Shown: positions 23,153 through 30,861 of the stretch, piece by piece
Position numbering within the stretch: position 1 is the stretch's first letter
Layout: each line of letters starts with the position of its first letter
IMG/VR virus record: IMGVR_UViG_3300007735_000926
Location: 1 to 64,000 of that record
Source: a virus
Strand: one strand, 5' to 3'
Length of the DNA: 64,000 nt
Notes under the pieces: generated by a model
Database searches by the model: none
The model's input: only the letters and a program-made list of their open reading frames with translations
What the model was told of the DNA's origin: nothing
Made by a program: the position numbers and the translations under genes

Positions 23153-24040
23153 TTAAAAATTACTCTTTATTATCTTTTGAACGGATTCTATGCTATGAAT
23201 ATCTTCATAATTTGTATATGGACATTCAGATATAACACCACTAATTTCATAATCAAACAAGTAAGAGTTCATAGTTCCGTGAGGAAATTCCTTTTCCGGC
23301 AGTATATTATTATGAAAATTATAACCAAATTGAATCGGGGATGTGATGCCCCAGAATACCATAGATTTCAAACCCATGACATAAGCTGCATGTTGTAATG
23401 AAGAATCAATCAAAATTCTTCTTTCAGCCAAAGACAGCAGAGCAAACATTATGTGAGAATCCAGCCGCTCTTCAACACGAACAACATCTCTCAACTTTAC
23501 ATGATGAGAGTTACATATGTGAATTATAGTATACTTGGTTTTCAACTCATTAACTATCATTTGAGCTATCGTCGGATGAATATCTCTAGCCCAACAATAA
23601 CTCAATTCTTGATTCACAGGTCCACCAAACGGTTGAAAAATTAGAAACGGTTTACCGTTATTATGTGGTTCCAACAATTTTGCAGCCATCTCGATTTCTC
23701 TATAACCAAAATGTAAAGATGGTTCAGAATTCTTTTCTATACCAATCATATTACACCAAGTGTCAATTAAATGGCATTTTTTGAGTATGTGAGATGTTTG
23801 TTTATACGGCTCGTGAGCAAAAACCTCAACATCTTTACCATGAATATAATTTTTGTAGAAATATTGTTGTCTACTAATATCCAAACTCTCCGTCACATTT
23901 GGATTCCTGAAGAAAATATCAGGATATGCTGAAGATACTATAATATTATTTTCAGGATACGTTTTTTTGTAGGAATTAATGACAGATGTTGATAAGATAT
24001 GCTTACCCAATCCCCCAGTTATGTGAAATATTGTATTCAT
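23153..24040 (-). CDS. Glycosyltransferase, GT9-like (heptosyltransferase fold)
   Basis: A 295-residue GT-B type protein. N-terminal 'TGGLGKHILSTSVINSYKK' matches the 'GglGD.ll.tp.l..lk' start of GT9 enzymes; the C-terminal half has 'LAERRILIDSSLQHAAYVMG' and 'VFWGITSP', the donor-binding 'iD.s..HlAa..g....lfG' motif. GT9 enzymes add heptose or related sugars to lipopolysaccharide. It lies 2 bases after the GT25-like gene and 41 bases before the sulfotransferase, so the three probably act together. Donor and acceptor cannot be stated. Confidence 0.7.
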   Translation of the reverse strand: MNTIFHITGGLGKHILSTSVINSYKKTYPENNIIVSSAYPDIFFRNPNVTESLDISRQQYFYKNYIHGKDVEVFAHEPYKQTSHILKKCHLIDTWCNMIGIEKNSEPSLHFGYREIEMAAKLLEPHNNGKPFLIFQPFGGPVNQELSYCWARDIHPTIAQMIVNELKTKYTIIHICNSHHVKLRDVVRVEERLDSHIMFALLSLAERRILIDSSLQHAAYVMGLKSMVFWGITSPIQFGYNFHNNILPEKEFPHGTMNSYLFDYEISGVISECPYTNYEDIHSIESVQKIIKSNF

Positions 24041-24042
24041 AA

Positions 24043-24672
24043 TTAATTCATGTGTGATCCAAAAACCTCTTGATTCTGAACAATCGAATTGAATGGTTCG
24101 ATTTTTTTAATCAAATACTGCCCGCCTTGTCTGTTATTCACAGACATATGCTGTAATACCTTGGCATAGAAATTATCAATTTCCATCCCAGATGGGATAC
24201 ACATATTCAATAAATCATCGTAAATTGTTTCATTGATTGCATAAGCATGGCAAACGACAATCTGATTTCTAAACACTTGTTCTTGCAGTCCACCAAAATA
24301 GACCATATCGAAATCTTTCAGATTGTTATAATTCCCTATAAGGAGATCATCGAAATCTTTCAAACAAATGATATCGTCCTCTAAGATCAATATTCTTTTG
24401 TAATTATTCTCCTTCGCATCTCTGACTGCTGCCATATGGCTAAGGCGACTACCTAAATGTCCTCTGACATATTTTTCATCTTTTTTGTTAAAATTCCTAT
24501 AAACATTCATAGGAATTTCATCAAAATTGATGTCCACCACATTACCAGAAATTCTTTTGTATTTTGTAATGTTCTGTCGTTCTAAGAGTTTCGCCATGTG
24601 CTCATTTCTATCAACATCTTTGTCCATGTTGATGTAATACACCATATCAAAAAAGTTATCAACTAATCCCAT
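24043..24672 (-). CDS. Glycosyltransferase family 25-like (LPS biosynthesis type)
   Basis: A 209-residue protein from ATG 24672. Features of GT25: 'YYINMDKDVDRNEHM' at the start, 'GSRLSHMAAVRDA' and 'RILILEDDIIC' (the Glu-Asp-Asp metal site). GT25 enzymes add galactose or glucose to lipopolysaccharide or collagen-like proteins. The start is fixed by a perfect T4 late sequence TATAAATA 5 bases upstream; the longer frame would need a TTG. Under a late promoter beside a fibre gene, it might modify virion proteins; that is inference. Confidence 0.78.
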   Translation of the reverse strand: MGLVDNFFDMVYYINMDKDVDRNEHMAKLLERQNITKYKRISGNVVDINFDEIPMNVYRNFNKKDEKYVRGHLGSRLSHMAAVRDAKENNYKRILILEDDIICLKDFDDLLIGNYNNLKDFDMVYFGGLQEQVFRNQIVVCHAYAINETIYDDLLNMCIPSGMEIDNFYAKVLQHMSVNNRQGGQYLIKKIEPFNSIVQNQEVFGSHMN

Positions 24673-24677
24673 GCGCC

Positions 24678-24685
24678 TATTTATA
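24678..24685 (-). promoter_or_regulatory. Perfect T4 late promoter element TATAAATA
   Basis: TATAAATA followed by GGCGC and ATG at 24672. TAAATA is again exactly five bases from the start codon. Confidence 0.75.
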
Positions 24686-24733
24686 ATTGAATCTATTAAA
24701 GTCAATCAGAATAAACACATGGAATGAGATGTA

Positions 24734-26449
24734 TTATACATTATGCAATTGTATTTTGCGTAAAGTTCCATTTAAGTTTAGAACCAAGAAACAACTTGCA
24801 GCACCTCCACTGGTTGCGGTTGTTGATAATGCGCTTGTAGATGAGCCTAAAGCAAGTTGATTGGGTCCAGTTGGAACAGCACCAACACCAATAGCAATAG
24901 AATTACGAGCACTTGTAGCACCACAACCAGCATTGTTACCTATGAAAATAGAACAGCAAGCATTTGTAGCATTATTGCCAGCTTGATTACCTAAGAAAAC
25001 AGAACAAAGAGCATTTGTAGCAGATCTACCAGCATTATATCCTAAGAAATTGGAGTTGGTGGCACTTGTAGAGCGCCAACCAGCTTGTCTACCTAAGAAA
25101 TTAGAGTTAAAGGCATTTGTAGCATAATAACCAGCTTGATTTCCTAAGAAATTAGAATTAGAAGCAGCATTAGCACAATAACCAGCTTGTCTACCTAAGA
25201 AATTAGAATTACAAGAATTAGAAGCCCAAAATCCAGCTTGGAACCCCAAGAAATTAGAGTTAGAAGCATATACTGTATGACAACCAGCTTGATAACCCAA
25301 GAAATTAGAATTACAAGCATTTACAGCATAGCGACCAGCTTGATCACCTAAGAAATTAGAACAACGAGCGTTTGTAGCACCACAACCAGCATTATATCCT
25401 ATAAAATTTGAAGAATATGTAAATCCAGCACCACAACCAGCTTGATAACCTAAGAAATTAGAATTACGAGCATATCCAGCACAATAACCAGCTTTATTAC
25501 CCAAGAAATTAGAATTACAAGCATATGAAGCGCCACCACCAGCATTACAACCTGAGAAATTGGAATGACAAGCTCTACTAGCACCATAACCAGCTTGTTT
25601 ACCTAAGAAATTAGAATTACAAGCATATGCAGCAAAAAAACCAGATCGGTAACCTAAAAAATTAGAAAAACAAGCATTTACACCACATGCACCAGCTTGT
25701 TTACCTAAGAAATTAGAATTATTAGCGTATTGAGCAAGATTTCCAGACTGTAATCCCAAAAAATTAGAGTTAAAGGCATTTGTAGCAAAATAACCAACAT
25801 ATTTACCTAAAAAATTAGAGTTACAGGCATTTGTAGCACAACGGCCAGCTTGTTTACCTAAGAAATTAGAATTATAAGCATTTGCAGCACAATAACCAGC
25901 TGAATCACCTAAAAAATTGGAATTATAGGTATTTGATGTCCCGAAGCCAGCTAAGGGACCTAAAAAATTGGAACTATAGGCATTATTAATGCAATAACCA
26001 GCCTTATAACCTAAGAAATTAGAATTATAAGCAATTCCTGCGAATTTACCAGCTTGACTACCTAAGAAATTAGAACCATCGGCACTTGTAGCACCACAAC
26101 CAGCTTGATTTCCTAAGAAATTGGAAAATCTAGCCTGTGCGGCATAACAACCAGCTTGATTACCTAAGAAATTAGAATTATAAGCATTTGTAGCACCGCA
26201 ACCAGCTTGATTACCTAAGAAATTAGAATTATAAGCATTTGTGGCACCACGACCAGCTTGATATCCTATATAATTCTCAGTTAAATCATTTCTAACATAA
26301 GACGACAGATCAGCAACTATAGTATTATTAGTGTAATCTTTAATCGAACTCAGAGTGACATTGAATGTCACCCCATTTTGATTCACAGGGAAAATCTCCC
26401 CACCCGAAAGAGGTGTTGTCGCTGGATCGTATTGCGAAATTTTAGGCAT
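24734..26449 (-). CDS. Repetitive fibre/adhesin built from 17-residue repeats
   Basis: A 571-residue protein. The first 55 residues ('PKISQYDPATTPLSGGEIFP') are of a type that begins many phage fibre proteins. Then about 27 tandem copies of a 17-residue unit with consensus NSNFLGxQAGxxAxNAx run from about residue 58 to 516, followed by 'SIAIGVGAVPTGPNQLALG' and a short Ala/Ser/Thr-rich end. Repeats of the 'aIG..A.a.g..s' kind form left-handed beta-rolls in trimeric adhesins, so a trimeric beta-roll shaft is likely. Unusually many Cys occur at the variable repeat positions. Late box 3 bases before ATG. Confidence 0.75.
   Translation of the reverse strand: MPKISQYDPATTPLSGGEIFPVNQNGVTFNVTLSSIKDYTNNTIVADLSSYVRNDLTENYIGYQAGRGATNAYNSNFLGNQAGCGATNAYNSNFLGNQAGCYAAQARFSNFLGNQAGCGATSADGSNFLGSQAGKFAGIAYNSNFLGYKAGYCINNAYSSNFLGPLAGFGTSNTYNSNFLGDSAGYCAANAYNSNFLGKQAGRCATNACNSNFLGKYVGYFATNAFNSNFLGLQSGNLAQYANNSNFLGKQAGACGVNACFSNFLGYRSGFFAAYACNSNFLGKQAGYGASRACHSNFSGCNAGGGASYACNSNFLGNKAGYCAGYARNSNFLGYQAGCGAGFTYSSNFIGYNAGCGATNARCSNFLGDQAGRYAVNACNSNFLGYQAGCHTVYASNSNFLGFQAGFWASNSCNSNFLGRQAGYCANAASNSNFLGNQAGYYATNAFNSNFLGRQAGWRSTSATNSNFLGYNAGRSATNALCSVFLGNQAGNNATNACCSIFIGNNAGCGATSARNSIAIGVGAVPTGPNQLALGSSTSALSTTATSGGAASCFLVLNLNGTLRKIQLHNV
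24902..26278 (-). repeat. 51-bp tandem repeat array (about 27 units) in the fibre gene
   Basis: In-frame 51-base units, diverged but with strongly conserved codons for SNFLG and AG. The last recognisable half-unit reads SIAIG. Confidence 0.9.
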
Positions 26450-26452
26450 ATG

Positions 26453-26460
26453 ATTATTTA
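26453..26460 (-). promoter_or_regulatory. T4-late-like promoter of the repeat fibre gene
   Basis: TAAATAAT, then CAT, then ATG at 26449; half of a divergent promoter pair with 26470. Confidence 0.75.
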
Positions 26461-26469
26461 GTCACAGCT

Positions 26470-26477
26470 TAAATAAT
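26470..26477 (+). promoter_or_regulatory. T4-late-like promoter of the gp25 gene
   Basis: TAAATAAT, then AAA, then GTG at 26481. Divergent from the 26453 box with only 9 bases between. Confidence 0.75.
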
Positions 26478-26480
26478 AAA

Positions 26481-26966
26481 GTGAGTATTAAAATATCATC
26501 TCTTCAAAAATCAAAAACAGGGAAAAGTGCAAATTCTTCTGGAAATTTGTATAAGGATATCGATTTTGACCTCAAACCTTCTTATTCGTTCAATAATCAA
26601 TTGAATAGAAAGGAAAATTTGAAAGATATTCAGGCTATATTCGATGTTGAGGCGATTAAAAATAGTATTGTCAATTGCTTCTTAACGGCACCCGGACAAA
26701 AAATATTAAATCCTACTTTTGGTATCGATTTGAGACGTTTTTTATTTGAACCTATCGACAATTACACCTCTGATATCATCACAAATGATATTTCAAGACG
26801 ATTGCCTATTTTAGAACCGAGAATCACTGTAACAGACGTTTCGGTAATCGCAAATCCCGATGAGCAAGAGTATGATATTTATCTCAAAATCAATATTCCA
26901 TCTTTAGATGTGGAAGGTTTGAGTATTAAATCAAAATTGAACACTATCGGCTACACAATCCTCTAA
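26481..26966 (+). CDS. 25: Baseplate wedge protein gp25
   Basis: A 161-residue protein (T4: 132) with the gp25/lysozyme-like-fold hallmark 'VNCFLTAPGQKILNPTFGID' followed by 'LRRFLFEPID'. This contains the 'R/tapGer.l.P.fG..l..lLFe..d' consensus and an EPR-like 'LEPRITVTDVSV' motif. It initiates sheath attachment to the baseplate. It heads the large plus-strand baseplate/fibre operon. GTG start selected by promoter spacing. About 40 extra N-terminal residues relative to T4 are polar. Confidence 0.92.
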   Translation: MSIKISSLQKSKTGKSANSSGNLYKDIDFDLKPSYSFNNQLNRKENLKDIQAIFDVEAIKNSIVNCFLTAPGQKILNPTFGIDLRRFLFEPIDNYTSDIITNDISRRLPILEPRITVTDVSVIANPDEQEYDIYLKINIPSLDVEGLSIKSKLNTIGYTIL

Positions 26967-26971
26967 ATAAT
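26964..26971 (+). promoter_or_regulatory. T4-late-like box before gp6
   Basis: TAAATAAT, then AAAAA, then ATG at 26977; overlaps the gp25 stop. Confidence 0.5.
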
Positions 26972-26976
26972 AAAAA

Positions 26977-28782
26977 ATGAAAGAATCTATTGAATACAAT
27001 TTACCGAAAAATGCTTACATTAATTTCGATGCGCTTTCTCTCAAAGATTTCATCATTCAAAAATTGAATGAAAATTCCAATTTTACTGATCAGAATTATG
27101 AAGGAAGTAATCTAGCTTCTTTCATTGATATCATCGCTTTCAGTTATCATGTTTTGCTGTTTTATTTGAACCAAACAGCTTCAGAAAGTATGTTTTCACA
27201 AGCTACTATTTATGAAAACATCAATAAAATCGTAAATTTGATAGGTTATAAGCCAACAGGTAAACAAACATCATTGGTTCCCGTGTCTTGTGTCGCTAGT
27301 TCTTCTTTACAAGTTGGAAATTACAAGCTTAGGAAATATAGTTACTTTCTAATTGATAAAATTCAATACACTTTATTGGAAGATTTTAATTTTGAAAAGT
27401 CGATCGCAGATTCTCAAGATATTGAAAGTATTAAAAACAATTTGATTCTTTATCAAGGAACGGTCGGTGAATACCCCACTTATACTGCAAATGGAGAGGA
27501 ATTTGAAACTCTTCCCATTGTTGTCGTCAACAGAGTTGACACCAATGACACTAGATTTATTGCTGATGGCACTATTAGTGTGTATGTGAAAGAACAAAGT
27601 GATGGATTGTGGCATGAATACAAAGAATTGGATAATATATTCCTCGCCAAGAATGATGATCGTTATTATAGCATACGTTTGAATGATTCGGGATTCTATG
27701 AAGTTAAATTTGGTAATGATATTTTCGGTAAAAAGCTCACCGCTGGAGATGAAGTTGCAATCTATTACATCTTGAGTGATAATCTGAATGGTATTATCAG
27801 TAAAGGTGCTATCAATGGTAATAAATTATTCAATCAAAATTCCACTCGATTCAATCAAATCTATGATGATATCTCTACAGTGGCAAATGAGAATATTATC
27901 GATTCGACCAAGAATTCATTCTTATATTTCACCAATACTGATAATTCGACAGCAATATCGGAGGCGGAAAGCGTCGAACAAATTAAAAATAATGTCCCAA
28001 AATATCTGAATTCTCAAATAAAGTTGGTATCAGAAGATGATTATGACACTTTCTTAAACAAAGAAATATCAAACGTTATTTCATCGGTCAAGACGGTTAA
28101 TAATAAGACTTTCATCGATAGTTACATCGATTATTTTTACAAAATTTGCGTTGATCCTAATAAATCAAATAGGGTTATTATAAATCAAGTGAATTTTGCA
28201 GACTCTTGTGACTTTAACAATGTTAATATATTCTGTGTTCCAAGATTTAATCTTAAAGATGATGGCGTATACCCACCATTTCTGTCGAATAGTTTGAAAA
28301 ATTTGATTATTGAAAAGACTAAAGATAAGAAAATTTTAAGCCATGAAGTTGTTCCTCGTGATCCTGTTTATGTCGCTTTTGATATCGGATTTACCAATAA
28401 TCTGGCAAACAAAAATGTCTTGGAAACGAGCAAATTGGAAATTGTTCGTAAAAATGATTCCAAGACAAATCCTGAAAATCTGAAGAAAAAAGTTGGTGAT
28501 CTCATCTTATCTTTCTTCAATAGTTCAAACAATGCTTTAGGTCAAAAATTGAACATTTCATCATTAACATCTGATATCTTAAAATTAGAAGGCGTTGCCA
28601 ATATAAGAACAAGAAATGTCAATGAAATCTTCAATGGTATTTCATTTGTAGCATGGAATCCAGTTTATGAAGGTGTTGATGATCAGATTATCAATCAAAC
28701 AACAACGTTGCCATTTTTCAAATTCCCATATTTTTTCAATCCTCAATCAATATATCAAAAAATCGTAATATTAAATGAGTAA
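26977..28782 (+). CDS. 6: Baseplate wedge protein gp6 (baseplate J family)
   Basis: A 601-residue protein (T4: 660). Its N-terminus has the gp6 signature 'LASFIDIIAFSYHVLLFYLN', then 'ESMFSQATIYENINKIVNLI' and 'GYKPTG', which corresponds to the 'l....y...l..y.....nE.fl.tA.lr.sv...a..lGY.P' opening of gp6/J proteins. The middle holds 'VKFGNDIFGKKLTAGDEVAIYY', also typical ('f.fGdG..G..p..G..i.v.Y'). It dimerises to build the inner baseplate ring. It follows gp25 as in many T4-like phages and overlaps the next gene by 8 bases. Confidence 0.9.
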   Translation: MKESIEYNLPKNAYINFDALSLKDFIIQKLNENSNFTDQNYEGSNLASFIDIIAFSYHVLLFYLNQTASESMFSQATIYENINKIVNLIGYKPTGKQTSLVPVSCVASSSLQVGNYKLRKYSYFLIDKIQYTLLEDFNFEKSIADSQDIESIKNNLILYQGTVGEYPTYTANGEEFETLPIVVVNRVDTNDTRFIADGTISVYVKEQSDGLWHEYKELDNIFLAKNDDRYYSIRLNDSGFYEVKFGNDIFGKKLTAGDEVAIYYILSDNLNGIISKGAINGNKLFNQNSTRFNQIYDDISTVANENIIDSTKNSFLYFTNTDNSTAISEAESVEQIKNNVPKYLNSQIKLVSEDDYDTFLNKEISNVISSVKTVNNKTFIDSYIDYFYKICVDPNKSNRVIINQVNFADSCDFNNVNIFCVPRFNLKDDGVYPPFLSNSLKNLIIEKTKDKKILSHEVVPRDPVYVAFDIGFTNNLANKNVLETSKLEIVRKNDSKTNPENLKKKVGDLILSFFNSSNNALGQKLNISSLTSDILKLEGVANIRTRNVNEIFNGISFVAWNPVYEGVDDQIINQTTTLPFFKFPYFFNPQSIYQKIVILNE

Positions 28783-30856
28783 TTATCAAACATTTGATTA
28801 TAAAATCGTTGATTATAAGAACGAACAAGTTCTTAGTGCATATGCGCTAAAGGAAACCCCATTAACATTCATACCAAATGTTGATAATTTACATTACATT
28901 AGATTATTATGGGATTTCGGAGATGGCACATATTCAACATCATTAACAGCGAACAAATTTTACAGTAAACCCGGAAAATATGATACGAATCTGACAATTT
29001 TTGATTGTTATTCGAATGCCATTATATCAAATATCATAAAAGTTGTAGACATCAAAGATTATCTCGTCAATACTTTCAAAATAGACTTCGATAATGTATC
29101 GTATTATGATGATATTATATGGAAAAATGGTAAAATATGTGGGCCTCTGATCGCATCGGCCACTTACCCAAATGACACTACACCCTCTAGCATATATTAC
29201 AGGATAAGTGGAAGCAATAGTGAATACTATTTCCAAGACACTCCAGATAAATTCAGACATTTGAGAAATACATATTCATTTTTCGAAAAAATATACAATC
29301 AAACGAAAAAACAATATGAATATGTTGAAATTGATAAGATCGACATCGATACTGTGCCAATTTATGCGAAAATATCAAATAATGATATCGTATTAACCAA
29401 TTCTACCGATGTTTCAGCATTTTATGTCGGTCTTTCAGGGAATAAACAATTTTATTTCAAAGATGATAGTGTCAATAAAATAAAAATTGACCTGTTTTTC
29501 GATAAAAGAGATAATAATATATGGGATAATAACTTAAAAATCTCACTTTCCGCTAATATTATCGAAAATGACGAGGTTGATAAGTTCACCATCACTTCAA
29601 ATGGTATGGACGGTGAGTTCTATACCACCAATTCTTTCAATATAGATGATAAAAAATTCTCTAATGTCGATATACCTTTCGCTGTCAAGATTAAAGATCT
29701 TGAACATTTCACGGTCAAGAACTTTGAACCTCTTTCTACGACGAATTTCACATACACTGTATTATCGTCAAATGAAATCGTGTCATCGCAATATTACACA
29801 TTATCCACCAAAGATTGTTTTGATGGCGCAATTCGGAATATTATAAATTTCAAATCTTCTGATAAAATAAATGATGTTAAAATCACAATATCTGGAACTG
29901 TTTCCTCATTACAAGGTAATGTATACACTTTAAATGGTGAGACTAATTTGTTTGATGTTTATCCGCAAAATTTCTTAAGCATTGATAAAAAAAATGAAGA
30001 TTATGATGCTACCGAAATGTTCAAAAGCTTACGATTTCAAGAATTTCTTTTGGATGATAGCATGTTATTTGATGAATTTATCGGGTCAATATTTGGCACA
30101 TTGGATTCTTCATATGATACTCTTGGTAAGAAAATATACGAAAAAATAACAAATTTTGTTCAAAACATTCAAGATGTTGATAGAAATGAGATATTTTCCT
30201 TGATATCACAGATGGATATGGTTGGAACACCTAATAATGTGTTTGAAAACAATTCCTTCACATATCCAGAAAAAATCAAAAGAATTTTAGATCTTTGTTC
30301 TATCAGCAATAACAAATTGTTGGGAGTCAAAAATAAATTCAAAGAAAATTTCGACTTGAGAGGTTACTCTTCCAAGAGTGTATATGGTATTAATCTCGGG
30401 GATCAAATAAACACAAAGACTTATTTGATTTCTGCTGGGACTCCTATTGTAGCATTGGAAAAATTCAGCAACAAATATTCATTATTGAACACGGAACAAC
30501 CGCTGGAATATACTACAAGCAACATCTTCCCATTATCATCGTATAATCAAAATTGGGGATGGCCTTTGGTTTTACCTGATACATTCCAATTTGAGGATAT
30601 AGAAAAATACTATCTGTTCTTCGAATTCATCGATAAATTTGATAATACGCTATATGATAACACTGTAATAAAAAATAATACATTGTATGACATGCTATCC
30701 ACTGAGAATATCATCAGGGATAGTAATGACAACCCGATTTTGGATGAGAATGGTGAATACATTTTGAGTGAATACGACACACCGTCTTACAAAGACTTCA
30801 CGATTGGAATCGCTTTGCGTGATACGCTCTATCAATCATTATCGTTGGTTAAATAA
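28775..30856 (+). CDS. Baseplate-region structural protein with N-terminal PKD domain
   Basis: This 693-residue protein has a PKD-type Ig-like domain at about 45-95, with 'LLWDFGDGTYST' and 'FYSKPGKYDTNLTIFD' (WDFGDG and the closing 'PG.Y...L.v.d'). The rest is beta-rich, with an Asn/Asp/Tyr-rich composition, and a C-terminal part containing 'NQNWGWPLVLPDTF'. It overlaps gp6 by 8 bases. By position it could replace T4 gp7 or gp8, but I see no direct resemblance. PKD domains mediate protein-protein or glycan contacts, so a host-binding wedge arm is plausible. Confidence 0.65.
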   Translation: MSNYQTFDYKIVDYKNEQVLSAYALKETPLTFIPNVDNLHYIRLLWDFGDGTYSTSLTANKFYSKPGKYDTNLTIFDCYSNAIISNIIKVVDIKDYLVNTFKIDFDNVSYYDDIIWKNGKICGPLIASATYPNDTTPSSIYYRISGSNSEYYFQDTPDKFRHLRNTYSFFEKIYNQTKKQYEYVEIDKIDIDTVPIYAKISNNDIVLTNSTDVSAFYVGLSGNKQFYFKDDSVNKIKIDLFFDKRDNNIWDNNLKISLSANIIENDEVDKFTITSNGMDGEFYTTNSFNIDDKKFSNVDIPFAVKIKDLEHFTVKNFEPLSTTNFTYTVLSSNEIVSSQYYTLSTKDCFDGAIRNIINFKSSDKINDVKITISGTVSSLQGNVYTLNGETNLFDVYPQNFLSIDKKNEDYDATEMFKSLRFQEFLLDDSMLFDEFIGSIFGTLDSSYDTLGKKIYEKITNFVQNIQDVDRNEIFSLISQMDMVGTPNNVFENNSFTYPEKIKRILDLCSISNNKLLGVKNKFKENFDLRGYSSKSVYGINLGDQINTKTYLISAGTPIVALEKFSNKYSLLNTEQPLEYTTSNIFPLSSYNQNWGWPLVLPDTFQFEDIEKYYLFFEFIDKFDNTLYDNTVIKNNTLYDMLSTENIIRDSNDNPILDENGEYILSEYDTPSYKDFTIGIALRDTLYQSLSLVK

Positions 30857-30857
30857 T
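30850..30857 (+). promoter_or_regulatory. T4-late-like box before the 849-aa gene
   Basis: TAAATAAT, then AGCA, then ATG at 30862 (4-base spacing); overlaps the upstream stop. Confidence 0.5.
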
Positions 30858-30861
30858 AGCA

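Noticed and set aside
24902-26278. CRISPR array because of about 27 regularly spaced repeats
   Set aside because: The repeats are contiguous in-frame 51-base protein repeats with no spacer and repeat alternation and no cas genes.
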